Of a stretch of DNA of 64,000 nt, positions 20,525-29,537 are shown piece after piece. Positions within the stretch are counted from its first letter, which is position 1; each line of letters opens with the position of its first letter. Under the pieces are notes generated by a model, which searched no databases, had not been told where the DNA came from, and was given only the letters and a program-made list of their open reading frames with translations. The stretch comes from Actinokineospora enzanensis DSM 44649 (lineage in GTDB: Bacteria > Actinomycetota > Actinomycetes > Mycobacteriales > Pseudonocardiaceae), in assembly GCF_000374445.1 (NCBI RefSeq), contig NZ_KB894414.1, positions 1-64,000 on the forward strand. Reading direction: 5' to 3'. Position numbers and translations under genes: made by a program.

Positions 20525-21196
20525 GTGACGGCAGCGACCCCCACCCGGCCGCGGGCCGGCACCAAGCCGCGGATGCGCGGCGTCATCCACCTCTGGTCGT
20601 TCTTCATCTCGATCGCCACCGGCGGCACGCTGATCTCGATGGCCGCCACCGTCTCGCCGACGGCGGCGCTCGCCACCTCGGTCTACGGCCTCACCGTGCT
20701 CGGCCTGTTCGGCGTCAGCGCGCTGTACCACCGGCGCTGGTGGACCACCGAGCGGGCGCGCACCATGATGAAGCGCCTCGACCACTCGATGATCTTCCTG
20801 TTCATCGCGGGCACGTACACCCCGTTCAGCCTGCTCGCCATGGACAAACCGACCGGCTACATCGTGCTGGCCATCGTCTGGGGCGGCGCGCTGCTCGGCG
20901 TCGGCCTCAAGCTCATCTGGCCGCACGCGCCGCGCTGGCTCGGCACCCCGATCTACCTCGCGCTCGGCTGGGTCGCGATCTTCGTGCTGCCGCAGCTGCT
21001 CTCGCACGCGGGTGTGGCCGCCCTGGTGCTGCTGCTCGTGGGCGGCGCGTTCTACACCGTCGGCGCCGTCTTCTACGCCACGAAGTGGCCGAACCCGTGG
21101 CCGCGCACCTTCGGCCACCACGAGTTCTTCCACGCCGCCACCGTGCTCGCGGCCGTCTCGCACTACGTGGCCATCTGGCTGGCGATCTACGCGTAG
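20525..21196 (+). CDS. Hemolysin III family (PAQR) membrane protein
   Basis: The 223-residue protein has seven hydrophobic helices. Conserved PAQR features include SALYHRR with a neighbouring RLDHSMIFLFIAGTYTPF, and a C-terminal GHHEFFHAATV with the His residues thought to bind a metal in this superfamily. It matches Rv1085c in position. Despite the name, cytolytic activity is not expected; lipid hydrolase-like or stress roles are proposed for PAQR proteins. The GTG at 20525 gives the usual length. Its last 10 bp overlap the convergent acetyltransferase gene. Confidence 0.92.
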   Translation: MTAATPTRPRAGTKPRMRGVIHLWSFFISIATGGTLISMAATVSPTAALATSVYGLTVLGLFGVSALYHRRWWTTERARTMMKRLDHSMIFLFIAGTYTPFSLLAMDKPTGYIVLAIVWGGALLGVGLKLIWPHAPRWLGTPIYLALGWVAIFVLPQLLSHAGVAALVLLLVGGAFYTVGAVFYATKWPNPWPRTFGHHEFFHAATVLAAVSHYVAIWLAIYA

Positions 21197-21714
21197 CGTT
21201 CGTAGTACTCGCGGGCGAGCATGCTCATCAGCACCATGTCGTACAGCTTGCCGTCGCGGCGGAACGCCTCGCGCGACCGGCCCTCCTCCACGAAGCCGAT
21301 CTTGCGGTACACGTGCCGCGCGATCTCGTTGTCGGCGGCGACCCAGAGCTGGATCGCGTGCAGCCGCATGTCGTCGAACCCGAACTTGCACAGCAGCCGC
21401 AGGGCCTCGCTGCCGTAGCCCTCGTTGCGGCTCTCGCCGAAATAGATGTCGATCTCCGCGCGCCCGGTCTCCGGCCGCGCGTCGCGGAGGCAGACAATGC
21501 CGATGAATCGGTTGTCGGCGACGGTCTCGACGGCGAACCGGGTGCGCTCGTAGCTGTTCGGCGCCATGTCCTGCATGCGCTTGCGGATCTGCGCCAACGA
21601 CTCCGGATACGACGTCTCCAGCCAGCGCATGGCCTCGGGGTCGTTGTGCCAACGCCACAACGCGTCGGCATCCTCGGGCTCGATCGCCCGCAATCGCACT
21701 CGCTCGCCGGTCAT
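21187..21714 (-). CDS. GNAT-family N-acetyltransferase
   Basis: The 175-residue protein has the RimJ/RimL-like GNAT layout: a RLRAIEPEDADALWRWHNDP start, an IDIYFGESRNEGYGSEALRL acetyl-CoA loop, and a C-terminal HVYRKIGFVEEGR. Such enzymes acetylate protein N-termini, antibiotics or small amines; the substrate is not shown by sequence. The ATG at 21714 has a GGTGGGG sequence upstream; a GTG one codon earlier is possible. It converges with and overlaps hemolysin III. Confidence 0.88.
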   Translation of the reverse strand: MTGERVRLRAIEPEDADALWRWHNDPEAMRWLETSYPESLAQIRKRMQDMAPNSYERTRFAVETVADNRFIGIVCLRDARPETGRAEIDIYFGESRNEGYGSEALRLLCKFGFDDMRLHAIQLWVAADNEIARHVYRKIGFVEEGRSREAFRRDGKLYDMVLMSMLAREYYERYA

Positions 21715-21759
21715 CACCGCCCCACCATGGCGGAAGGGCGGCGATGACGGCCACCGGTT

Positions 21760-22305
21760 TTACAGCTCGGGCCCCTTCGCCCGCAGGTCGTCGACCTTGC
21801 TCATCGCCTCGCGCAGCTCGCCAAGCCACGACTCGGCGTGCCTGCCGAGCAGCTTGACCGCCCAGGCGAGCGCGTCCGACCGCGACCGGGCGACACCCGC
21901 GTCCACCAGCGTGTCGAGCACGAGCCGCTCGGGCTGGCGCAGGCGGGTCATGACGGGGACCGAGAGCGTGGTGAACAACTCGCGGGTCTGACCGAGCTGG
22001 GCACCCCAGGCGACCTTGCGGTCGTAGCGGTACTCGGCCTGCCGCGCGATCTCGATCCGCTCCTCGCGCGTGTCCTCCCGCCACCGCGCGATCCGCCCGC
22101 TCTCGGCGGCCGCGCGGGCGGCGTCGTCGGAGTACTCGTCGGCGAGGTCGGGGAGGGTGCCGACGATCAGGATCTCCTCGCGGTCGACGGTGACCTCGGG
22201 CTGCTCGGTGAACCAGGTGTCGGGCAACCGCCCGGAGAACCAGGCGGCGGCGTCATCGGCGGACGGGACGTCGGCGCCCGCCCGGGGCCGCCAGTGCTTG
22301 CGCAT
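21760..22305 (-). CDS. Conserved actinobacterial hypothetical protein
   Basis: The 181-residue cytoplasmic protein has an N-terminal beta-rich part (PEVTVDREEILIVGTLPDL) and a C-terminal helical part rich in Arg/Glu, including LVDAGVARSRSDALAWAVKL, a sequence like the second half of a ribbon-helix-helix or similar small DNA-binding fold. The ATG at 22305 follows AAGGGAG. Its promoter region holds the palindrome ACAGTACTGT (22330-22339), a possible autoregulatory site. Orthologues seem restricted to actinobacteria; the function is not known to me. Confidence 0.75.
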   Translation of the reverse strand: MRKHWRPRAGADVPSADDAAAWFSGRLPDTWFTEQPEVTVDREEILIVGTLPDLADEYSDDAARAAAESGRIARWREDTREERIEIARQAEYRYDRKVAWGAQLGQTRELFTTLSVPVMTRLRQPERLVLDTLVDAGVARSRSDALAWAVKLLGRHAESWLGELREAMSKVDDLRAKGPEL

Positions 22306-22329
22306 GTCCACTCCCTTGCTTACATGATT

Positions 22330-22339
22330 ACAGTACTGT
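22330..22339. promoter_or_regulatory. Palindrome ACAGTACTGT in promoter of the hypothetical gene
   Basis: A perfect 10-bp palindrome lies about 25 bp upstream of the start at 22305, overlapping a -10-like TAATCAT on the minus strand. This is a candidate operator. Confidence 0.4.
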
Positions 22340-22363
22340 CGACGTTACGCGCGTTGCTCGCGG

Positions 22364-22440
22364 TTATCCACAAGGTTCGCGATCCATCCACAGCCGCTCC
22401 GACACCCCTATTGACAGAACGTGATCTTGGTTAGGGTCGG
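22364..22440. repeat. Second dispersed copy of the DnaA-box-containing repeat family
   Basis: TTATCCACA (22364-22372) is followed by ATCCACAGCC (22386-22395), the reverse complement of GGCTGTGGAT found in the tandem array at 297-625, then CCTATTGACAG and TGATCTTGG. Only short modules are shared. Confidence 0.4.
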
Positions 22441-22574
22441 AAGAGGTGGCGGCCCCCCAGGGAGGGCGGGTCGTAGGCAGGTGGGGGGTCGTTGCAACAG
22501 CAAGTGATCCACGAGGGCCGGAGAAGGTGAAGGAGAAACGGCGTTACGATCAACGACGCCGCAGGTCAGCAAGT

Positions 22575-22664
22575 ATCTCGTCCCTGCATGCGGAGATGAC
22601 CCGATCGAGATGCAGGCCGCGTCCTGCGCGCTCGAATCTCGTCCCCGCGTGCGGGGATGGTCCA
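22575..22664. CRISPR. Two-repeat type I-E-like CRISPR remnant
   Basis: Repeat-like 29-nt units begin at 22575 and 22636, exactly 61 bp apart, which equals the 29+32 spacing of type I-E arrays. The second unit holds CTCGTCCCCGCGTGCGGGGA plus TGGTCC, the familiar GTCC(C)CGCGCGCGGGGATGG core. The first is degenerate (CCCTGCATGCGGAGATG), losing stem pairing. One 32-nt spacer (22604-22635) lies between. No further repeat is seen at +61 or -61, and no cas gene lies in the window. Confidence 0.7.
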
Positions 22665-22765
22665 AGCATGGTTTCCGACCCGGCCCGATGTACTGGGTCT
22701 ATTCCTGGGACACCAGGGCTCTGGTCAGGATCGGGCAGGTCCAGCGCGCTTGCAGGCCATGTTGG

Positions 22766-24751
22766 TCAGGCAAGGGCTGCGATCAGTTCCTCAGCCGTGG
22801 TGACTGGGCGGTCGCAGATGTAGCCACGGCAGACGTAAGCGGCCGGTTGGCCGTCGACCAAGGGGCGGTCTGCCAGCAGGGGAGCTGAGTCTGGGGCGCC
22901 GGAAAGGATGACCGCGCCGCCAGGGGCGTGGGCGATCGCGGCGGCGAGTAGTTCGTCCGATGAGCCGACGATGGCTACCTGGATGGGGCCGGATTCCATG
23001 GCCTCGGCGACGGTGAGCCAGTGGCCAGCGAAGCGAGGGGCTCGGGCGGCCAACAAGCCGGTGCGGGCGACTGCTTCCGTGGCGGCAGTTGCGTAGCGGT
23101 CGGCGTCGGCAGGGCCCGCTAGGGCGCTGCCCAGGAGCAACGCACCCGCGAGGGCGGAAGCGCCGGAGGGGCTGGCGTTGTCGCCGGGGTCGGCGGGGCG
23201 CCAGACCAAGGGGGCGGCGTCGTCGGCGGTGTCGTGGTAGGCGCCGGGTGCGGTCGGGTCGGCGAAGTGGGTCAGGGCGGTGTCGAGGAGGGAGAGCGCT
23301 TCGGGGAGCCAGCGGCCGGTGGACTGGTGCAGGACCAGCAGGGCCTCGGCCAGGCAGGCGTAGTCCTCCAGGACGCCTGCGGCGGTGCCGACCGAGCCGT
23401 CGCGGGAGGTGCGGCGGAGGCGGCCGTCGACCAGGTGCAGGTCGAGCAGCAGGGTGGCGGCCTGTTCGGCGGCGAGGATCCAGGAAGGTTCGGCCAGGGC
23501 CACGCCCGCCTCGGCCAGGGCCGAGATGGCCAGGCCGTTCCAGGCCGTGACCACCTTGTCGTCACGACCGGGCTGCGGGCGGGTCGAACGGGCCGCCAGC
23601 AGCGCGGCCTTCACCCGGGTCCATCGGGCCAGGTCGTCCACGGGGCGCAGCAGGCGCAGGGTTGACGCGCCGTGCTCGAAAGTCCCGTCGGAGGTGACGC
23701 CCAGCAGGTCGGCCGCCCATGGGCCGTCTTCCGGACCGAGGGCCTCGGTCAGCTGCGCAGGGGTCCACACATAGGTCAGACCCTCGACGCCGTCGGTGTC
23801 CGCGTCCAGAGAAGCCGCGAAGCCGCCTGCCGGGGTGCGGAGGTCGTTGAGCAGGAAGTGGGCCGTGTCGCGGGCGACCTCGATGTACCGGGGGTTGCCG
23901 GTCCGGCGGGCGAGGTGTGCGTAGAAGCGCAGGAGCAGAGCGTTGTCGTACAGCATCTTCTCGAAGTGCGGCACCACCCATCCGGCATCCACGCTGTACC
24001 GCGCGAAGCCGCCCGCGAGCTGGTCGTTGAGCCCGCCATCGGCCATTGCCAGGGCCGATCCCTCCACAATGGAGAGTGCTTCCACCGAACCCGTGCGCTC
24101 GTGGTGGCGGAGCAGGAACTCCAGCACCATGGTCGGGGGGAACTTGGGCGCGCCGCCGAAACCGCCGTTGACGCGGTCGTATTCGCCCAGCAGCGAGGTG
24201 GCCGCGCCCGTCAGTGCCTCAGCATCCACAATGGACACTTCAAGCGGTCCGGTCTGGGCGCGCAGTTGGGTGACGATGCGCGAGCCTGCCTCGCGGACCT
24301 CGGCGTCGCGGCTGGTCCAGGCGTCGTGGACGGCTTCGAGGAGTTGGCGGAAGGAGGGCATGCCGGGGCGCGGGGTGGGCGGGTAGTAGGTGCCGCAGTG
24401 GAACGGCTCGGCGGCCGGGGTGAGGAAGCAGGTCATCGGCCAGCCGCCCTGGCCGGTCATGGCCTGGGTGGCGGTCATGTAGACGGCGTCGACGTCCGGG
24501 CGTTCCTCGCGGTCGACCTTGATGTTCACGAACGACTCGTTCATCAGCCGGGCCGTCTCGGCGTCCTCGAAGGACTCGTGGGCCATGACGTGGCACCAGT
24601 GGCACGCGGCGTAGCCGACGGATAGCAGGACCGGCACGTCGCGCGCGCGGGCCTCGGCGAAGGCCTCCGGGCCCCACTCCCACCAGTCGACCGGGTTGTC
24701 CTGGTGTTGGAGCAGGTAGGGGCTGGTCGATTCGCGCAGCCGGTTCGCCAT
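22766..24751 (-). CDS. YyaL-type protein: thioredoxin-like domain plus six-hairpin glycosidase-like domain
   Basis: The 661-residue protein begins with [20 protein letters not shown], the hallmark of DUF255/YyaL proteins. A thioredoxin-like domain (about residues 1-160) has the redox motif CHWCH (near residue 50), followed by an (alpha/alpha)6 barrel resembling N-acylglucosamine 2-epimerases and glycosidases. The human homologue is SPATA20. The biochemical role is not established. In M. tuberculosis the orthologue (Rv1084) directly follows the small membrane gene Rv1083; here the RNA-repair and SigJ genes lie between them. It is divergent from Hen1 with 59 bp between starts. Confidence 0.93.
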   Translation of the reverse strand: MANRLRESTSPYLLQHQDNPVDWWEWGPEAFAEARARDVPVLLSVGYAACHWCHVMAHESFEDAETARLMNESFVNIKVDREERPDVDAVYMTATQAMTGQGGWPMTCFLTPAAEPFHCGTYYPPTPRPGMPSFRQLLEAVHDAWTSRDAEVREAGSRIVTQLRAQTGPLEVSIVDAEALTGAATSLLGEYDRVNGGFGGAPKFPPTMVLEFLLRHHERTGSVEALSIVEGSALAMADGGLNDQLAGGFARYSVDAGWVVPHFEKMLYDNALLLRFYAHLARRTGNPRYIEVARDTAHFLLNDLRTPAGGFAASLDADTDGVEGLTYVWTPAQLTEALGPEDGPWAADLLGVTSDGTFEHGASTLRLLRPVDDLARWTRVKAALLAARSTRPQPGRDDKVVTAWNGLAISALAEAGVALAEPSWILAAEQAATLLLDLHLVDGRLRRTSRDGSVGTAAGVLEDYACLAEALLVLHQSTGRWLPEALSLLDTALTHFADPTAPGAYHDTADDAAPLVWRPADPGDNASPSGASALAGALLLGSALAGPADADRYATAATEAVARTGLLAARAPRFAGHWLTVAEAMESGPIQVAIVGSSDELLAAAIAHAPGGAVILSGAPDSAPLLADRPLVDGQPAAYVCRGYICDRPVTTAEELIAALA

Positions 24752-24810
24752 GTGCCCAGCCTTCCATAAACCGAGGTGAGCGGGCCGCCGGGCTGAGCAA
24801 CAATGCGACC

Positions 24811-26151
24811 GTGCTGATGACCCTGTCCACGACTGTGCACCCGGCGACCGACCTGGGATACCTGCTGTTCAAACACCCCGATCGGGCGCAGGAGTTCTCC
24901 GTGTCGGGCGGCACGGCGCATGTCTTCTACCCGGTGGCGACCGAGGAGGAGTGCACTGCCGCGCTGCTGCTCGATATCGACCCGGTCGCGGTGGCGCGGG
25001 ACAAACACGGTGGTCGATACGTCGACGACCGGCCGTACGCGGCGGGTTCGATGTTGGCCGTGGCGTTGGGGGCGTTGTTCCGCACCGCGATGAACGGCCG
25101 CTGCGACGAGCGCCCCGAGTTGGCGGCGACGGCGATCCCGCTGCGTATCCACGTCCCGGCGGCGGCCTGTCTGGGTGGTCGCGAGTTGGCGGAGCGGTTG
25201 TTCGCACCGCTGGGGTGGCAGGTGGACGCGCGGTCGGTGCCGTTGGACCCGGCCTTCCCGGAGTGGGGCGACTCGCGGTACGTGGACCTGCGACTGGAGG
25301 GTGAGCTGCGGTTGGCCGACGCGCTGTCCCACCTCTACGTGCTGCTGCCGGTCATGGACGACAACAAGCACTACTGGGTCGGCGAGGACGAGGTGGCCAA
25401 GCTGGTCCGCGCGGGTGGCGACTGGCTACCCGTGCACCCCGAGCGCACCCTCATCAGTGCCCGCTACCTCGCCCACCAGTGCGGATACACGCGCTCGGCG
25501 CTGGCGCAGCTGGACGGCCCGGAGATCAGCGACACCGAGGAGACGACCCGGCCGCTGGCGGTCACGCGGCGGGAGACCGTGATGGCGACGCTGCGCGAGC
25601 TGGGCGCGCGAAGGGTTCTCGACCTGGGCTGCGGCGGTGGCGCGCTGCTGGCGGCGCTCGCCGAGGACCCGACGTTCACCGAGGTCACGGGCACGGATGT
25701 GGCCGCCGACGCGCTCGCGGCCGCCGAGCGGAAGCTGGCGCGGCTGCCGGATCGGGTGCGTGAACGGTTCACCTTGCGGCAGTCGTCGCTCACCTACACC
25801 GACCCGGGGCTGGCTGGGTTCGACGCGGCGGTGTTGATGGAGGTCGTGGAGCACCTGGACCCGAGCAGGCTGGCCGCGCTCGAACGGGCGGTGTTCGGCA
25901 CCGCCCGGCCGACGCACGTCGTCGTGACCACGCCGAACTCCGAGTACAACGTGCTGTACCCGGCCTTGGCGGCGGGCCGCTTCCGGCACTCGGACCACCG
26001 TTTCGAGTGGACCCGCGCGGAGTTCCGCGCCTGGGCGGCGGCGGTCGCCGAGCGGCACGGCTACACCACGCGGTTCGGCCCGGTCGGCCCCGAGGACCTC
26101 GGTGTCGGCGCGCCGACGCAGCTCGCGGTGTTCTCCCGGACGGAGGCGTGA
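24811..26151 (+). CDS. hen1: Hen1: 3'-terminal RNA ribose 2'-O-methyltransferase
   Basis: The 446-residue protein has the bacterial Hen1 layout: an N-terminal Hen1-L domain (about 1-240; [19 protein letters not shown], then [16 protein letters not shown]) needed to stimulate Pnkp ligation, and a C-terminal SAM methyltransferase with [12 protein letters not shown] and the Mn-binding set MEVVEHLDP plus SDHRFEW. It adds a 2'-O-methyl to the 3' end of cleaved RNA before ligation, so the repaired RNA resists re-cleavage. The GTG start matches the family N-terminus. Its stop overlaps the Pnkp start by 1 bp (TGATG), so the two are coupled. Confidence 0.96.
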   Translation: MLMTLSTTVHPATDLGYLLFKHPDRAQEFSVSGGTAHVFYPVATEEECTAALLLDIDPVAVARDKHGGRYVDDRPYAAGSMLAVALGALFRTAMNGRCDERPELAATAIPLRIHVPAAACLGGRELAERLFAPLGWQVDARSVPLDPAFPEWGDSRYVDLRLEGELRLADALSHLYVLLPVMDDNKHYWVGEDEVAKLVRAGGDWLPVHPERTLISARYLAHQCGYTRSALAQLDGPEISDTEETTRPLAVTRRETVMATLRELGARRVLDLGCGGGALLAALAEDPTFTEVTGTDVAADALAAAERKLARLPDRVRERFTLRQSSLTYTDPGLAGFDAAVLMEVVEHLDPSRLAALERAVFGTARPTHVVVTTPNSEYNVLYPALAAGRFRHSDHRFEWTRAEFRAWAAAVAERHGYTTRFGPVGPEDLGVGAPTQLAVFSRTEA

Positions 26152-28652
26152 TGGACCCGGACATGTCCCTGGTCGTGCTGGTCGGCGCGTCCGGCTCGGG
26201 CAAGTCGACCTTCGCGCGCAGGCACTTCGCGCCCACCCAGGTGCTCTCCAGCGACTTCTTCCGCGGCCTGGTCAGCGACGACGAGAACGACCAGGAGGCA
26301 TCGGCCGACGCGTTCGACGCGCTGCACTATGTCGCGGCGAAGCGGCTGCGCGCGGGTCGGGTGACGGTGGTCGACGCGACCAACGTGAACTCGAAGCCGC
26401 GCGCGGACCTGGTGCGGTTGGCGCGCGAGCACAACGTGATGCCGGTGGCGATCGTGTTGAACGTGCCGGAGTCGGTATGCCTGCGGCGCAACGCCGAGCG
26501 CGCGGACCGGGACTTCGGTGCGCACGTGGTGAAACGGCAGGCGGACTCGCTGCGCCGGTCGCTGCGGCACCTGGCCAAGGAGGGCTTCCGCCGGGTGCAC
26601 GTGCTGCGCGGCGAGGCCGAGGTGGACGCGGCCCGGATCGTGATGGAGCCGCTGCGCAACGACCTGCGCGCGGAGACCGGTCCGTTCGACGTGATCGGTG
26701 ACGTGCACGGCTGCCGCGCCGAGTTGGAGGAGCTGCTCACCACGCTCGGCTACGCGATCGAGCGCGACGACGCGGGCCGCGCTGTCGGGGCCGCACACCC
26801 GGCCGGGCGGCGGGTGGTGCTGGTTGGCGACCTGGTGGACCGCGGGCCGGACACGCCGGGTGTGTTGCGGCTGGCCATGGGCATGGTCGAGGCGGGCACC
26901 GCGCTGGTGGTGTGCGGGAACCACGAGAGCAAGCTGGTTCGCGCGCTGCGCGGCAAACAGGTGACGATGAAGCACGGGATCGTCGAGTCGTTGGAGCAGC
27001 TGGGCGCGGAGGACCCCGATTTCGTCGCCCGCGCCGAGAAGTTCTGCGACGGGCTGTCCCCGCACTACCGGCTCGACGGAGGCAAGCTCGTCGTCGCGCA
27101 CGCGGGTCTGCCGGAGCACTTCCACGGCCGGTCCGGTGGCACGGTCCGCTCGTTCGCGCTCTACGGCGACACCACCGGCGAGACCGACGAGTACGGCATG
27201 CCCGTGCGCTACCCGTGGGCCCGGGACTACCGCGGCCGCGCAATGGTCCTCTATGGACACACGCCGACCCCGGCGGCGGAGTGGGTCAACAACACCATGT
27301 GCCTGGACACCGGCTGCGTGTTCGGCGGGAAGCTCACCGCCTTGCGCTACCCGGAACGCGAGGTCGTCTCGGTTCCGGCGCAGCAGGTCTGGTACGAGCC
27401 GGTGCGCCCGCTCGGCCCGACGGCCGCCGATCGCGAACCGACCGCGTTGGCGCTGGACGACGTGATCGGCAAGCGGGTCGTGGAAACGGCCGTGCAGGGG
27501 CAGGTCACCGTGCGCGAGGACCAGGCCGCGGCGGCGTTGGAGGTGATGAGCCGGTTCTCGGTCGACCCGCGGTGGCTGGTGTACCTGCCGCCGACGATGT
27601 CGCCCGCGGCGACCGCGCAGGAAGGTGAGGTGCTGGAACACCCGCGCGAGGCGTTCGCGGGGTACGGCGCCATGCCGTTGCTGTGCGAGGAGAAGCACAT
27701 GGGTTCGCGGGCGGTCGTGCTCGTGACCCGCTCCCCCGAGGTTGCCCCACGCCGCTTCGGCATCGAGGGTGATGGCGCGGTCTATACCCGCACCGGTAGG
27801 CCGTTCTTCGAGGACACGGCCAACAACGCGTTGCTCACCCGTGTGCGGGCCGCCGCCTCGGATCTGTGGGATGAACTGGAAACGGACTGGCTGCTGCTGG
27901 ACGCGGAACTACTGCCGTGGAACGCCAAGGCGACAGACCTGATCACCCGCCAGTTCGCCGCCGTCGGCGCCGCAGCACACACCGCGCTGCCCGCGTCGGT
28001 CTCGGTCCTGGAGTCCGCGGCCGCGCGGGGCGTGGACGTCGCAGACCTGTTGGCACGAACGCGAACCCGGGTCGGCAACGCCGGTTTGTTCCGCGACGCC
28101 TACCGCCGCTACTGCTGGCCGACTACCGATCTCGACGGCGTCCGGCTCGCGCCGTTCCAGGTGCTCGCCGCCGAAAGCGGGACGTTCGAGACCCGCCCGC
28201 ACGCCTGGCACCTGGACATCGCCGACCGTCTGCGCCGAGCCGACCCGGAGTTCTTCGTCGAGACCCGCCGCCTGGCGGTGGATCCGACCGATCCGGCCTC
28301 GGTCGCCGCTGGCGTCGCCTGGTGGGAGGACATGACCGCGTCCGGCGGCGAGGGGATGGTCGTCAAACCGGCGGCGAACCTCGTGCGCGACGGGCGGAAG
28401 GTGGCGCAGCCGGGCATGAAGGTCCGCGGGCGGGAGTACCTGCGGATCATCTACGGACCGGACTACACCGACCACCTCCCCCGGTTCCGCGACCGGAAGC
28501 TGGGCTTCAAGCGCTCGCTCGCCCTGCGCGAGTACGCGCTGGGTCTGGAGGCGCTGGCCCGGCTGACGCGCGGCGAGCCGCTGTGGCGGGTGCACGAGTG
28601 CGTGTTCGCCGTGCTGGCGTTGGAATCGGAGCCGGTCGACCCGCGGCTGTGA
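26151..28652 (+). CDS. pnkp: Pnkp: polynucleotide kinase-phosphatase-ligase for RNA repair
   Basis: The 833-residue enzyme has three modules. The 5' kinase (about 1-170) carries the P-loop GASGSGKST (residues 12-20). The metallophosphatase (about 178-450) shows GDVHGC (183-188), GDLVDRGPD, CGNHE and HAGLPEHFHGR, and removes 2',3'-cyclic phosphate. The C-terminal ligase-like adenylyltransferase (about 480-833) has nucleophile Lys515 in EEKHMGSR. With Hen1 it forms the bacterial RNA repair complex that heals and seals RNA, especially tRNA cut by ribotoxins. The start overlaps the hen1 stop. The convergent sigJ gene ends 1 bp after its stop. Confidence 0.96.
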   Translation: MDPDMSLVVLVGASGSGKSTFARRHFAPTQVLSSDFFRGLVSDDENDQEASADAFDALHYVAAKRLRAGRVTVVDATNVNSKPRADLVRLAREHNVMPVAIVLNVPESVCLRRNAERADRDFGAHVVKRQADSLRRSLRHLAKEGFRRVHVLRGEAEVDAARIVMEPLRNDLRAETGPFDVIGDVHGCRAELEELLTTLGYAIERDDAGRAVGAAHPAGRRVVLVGDLVDRGPDTPGVLRLAMGMVEAGTALVVCGNHESKLVRALRGKQVTMKHGIVESLEQLGAEDPDFVARAEKFCDGLSPHYRLDGGKLVVAHAGLPEHFHGRSGGTVRSFALYGDTTGETDEYGMPVRYPWARDYRGRAMVLYGHTPTPAAEWVNNTMCLDTGCVFGGKLTALRYPEREVVSVPAQQVWYEPVRPLGPTAADREPTALALDDVIGKRVVETAVQGQVTVREDQAAAALEVMSRFSVDPRWLVYLPPTMSPAATAQEGEVLEHPREAFAGYGAMPLLCEEKHMGSRAVVLVTRSPEVAPRRFGIEGDGAVYTRTGRPFFEDTANNALLTRVRAAASDLWDELETDWLLLDAELLPWNAKATDLITRQFAAVGAAAHTALPASVSVLESAAARGVDVADLLARTRTRVGNAGLFRDAYRRYCWPTTDLDGVRLAPFQVLAAESGTFETRPHAWHLDIADRLRRADPEFFVETRRLAVDPTDPASVAAGVAWWEDMTASGGEGMVVKPAANLVRDGRKVAQPGMKVRGREYLRIIYGPDYTDHLPRFRDRKLGFKRSLALREYALGLEALARLTRGEPLWRVHECVFAVLALESEPVDPRL

Positions 28653-29537
28653 TCAGGTCGGCAGCGCCCGGGGCGTGGTGGTCGCGCCCAGCTTGTCCGG
28701 GTTGGCGACGTTGTGGATGGCGGTGACGCGCCCGTCCTCGGCGAGATCGAAGGTGAGGGTCGCGATAACCCGGCCCGCGCCGGAGAACACGACCCCTGGC
28801 GCACCGTTCAGATCCACCAGCTGCACGGACATCTCCGCCGGGAGCACGCCCTGGTAGGGCCGGGTGGCGATGCCCGCGAACCAGGCCGCCACCCGATCGG
28901 CGCCGCTGACCGGCTTGACCGCCGCGCGGACCTTGCCGCCCCCGTCCGTCCACAGTGTCACGTCGGGGGCGAGCAGGTCCATCAGCTCGTTGATGTCACC
29001 GCCGCCGACAGCGGCCAGGAACCTCTCGGTGACCTCGCGCTGCCGGGCGCGGGTGGCGGTGAACCGGGGACGACGGGCCTGCACGTGCTCGCGGGCCCGG
29101 TGCGCCGCCTGCCGCACCGCGGTCTCGGTGCGGTCGACGGCGTCGGCGATCTCCGCGTGGCTGAAGCCGAACGCCTCCTTCAGCACGTAGACCGCGCGCT
29201 CGATGGGGCTCAGCGTCTCCAGGACCATGAGCAGCGCGATCGACACCGACTCCGCCACCTCGACCGTGTCCGGGTCGGTGCGCACCGGCTCCGGGATCCA
29301 CGGACCGATATAGGTCTCGCGCCGGTGCTGGGCCGAGCGCAGCCGGTCGATGGCCGCGTTGGAGACGATGCGGACCAGGTAGGACTTGGGGTCCGCGACC
29401 TGCGACCGGTCCGCGGACAACCACTTCACCAGCGCGTCCTGCACCGCGTCCTCGGCGTCGGCCACCCTGCCCAGCACCCGGTAGGCCACGGAGAACAGCA
29501 GGTCACGGTGGTCGGCGAAGACCTCAGCGGTGGTCAT
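28653..29537 (-). CDS. sigJ: ECF41-type RNA polymerase sigma factor, SigJ-like
   Basis: The 294-residue protein has sigma-70 region 2 (LLFSVAYRVLGRVADAEDAV), region 4 (FGFSHAEIADAVDRTETAVRQ) and the C-terminal SnoaL-like extension that defines ECF41. Group markers are all visible: WIPEP in the linker (WLPEP variant), TDGGGKV in the extension and ANPDKL near the C-terminus. The extension works in cis like a built-in anti-sigma factor and activator. ECF41 genes usually sit beside an oxidoreductase or carboxymuconolactone decarboxylase that they control; here the flavin oxidoreductase gene is upstream and overlaps by 4 bp (ATGA). Confidence 0.94.
   Translation of the reverse strand: MTTAEVFADHRDLLFSVAYRVLGRVADAEDAVQDALVKWLSADRSQVADPKSYLVRIVSNAAIDRLRSAQHRRETYIGPWIPEPVRTDPDTVEVAESVSIALLMVLETLSPIERAVYVLKEAFGFSHAEIADAVDRTETAVRQAAHRAREHVQARRPRFTATRARQREVTERFLAAVGGGDINELMDLLAPDVTLWTDGGGKVRAAVKPVSGADRVAAWFAGIATRPYQGVLPAEMSVQLVDLNGAPGVVFSGAGRVIATLTFDLAEDGRVTAIHNVANPDKLGATTTPRALPT

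Noticed and set aside
22697-22726. Third CRISPR repeat one period downstream
   Set aside because: The sequence at the expected position shares only scattered bases with the repeat and lacks the GC stem.
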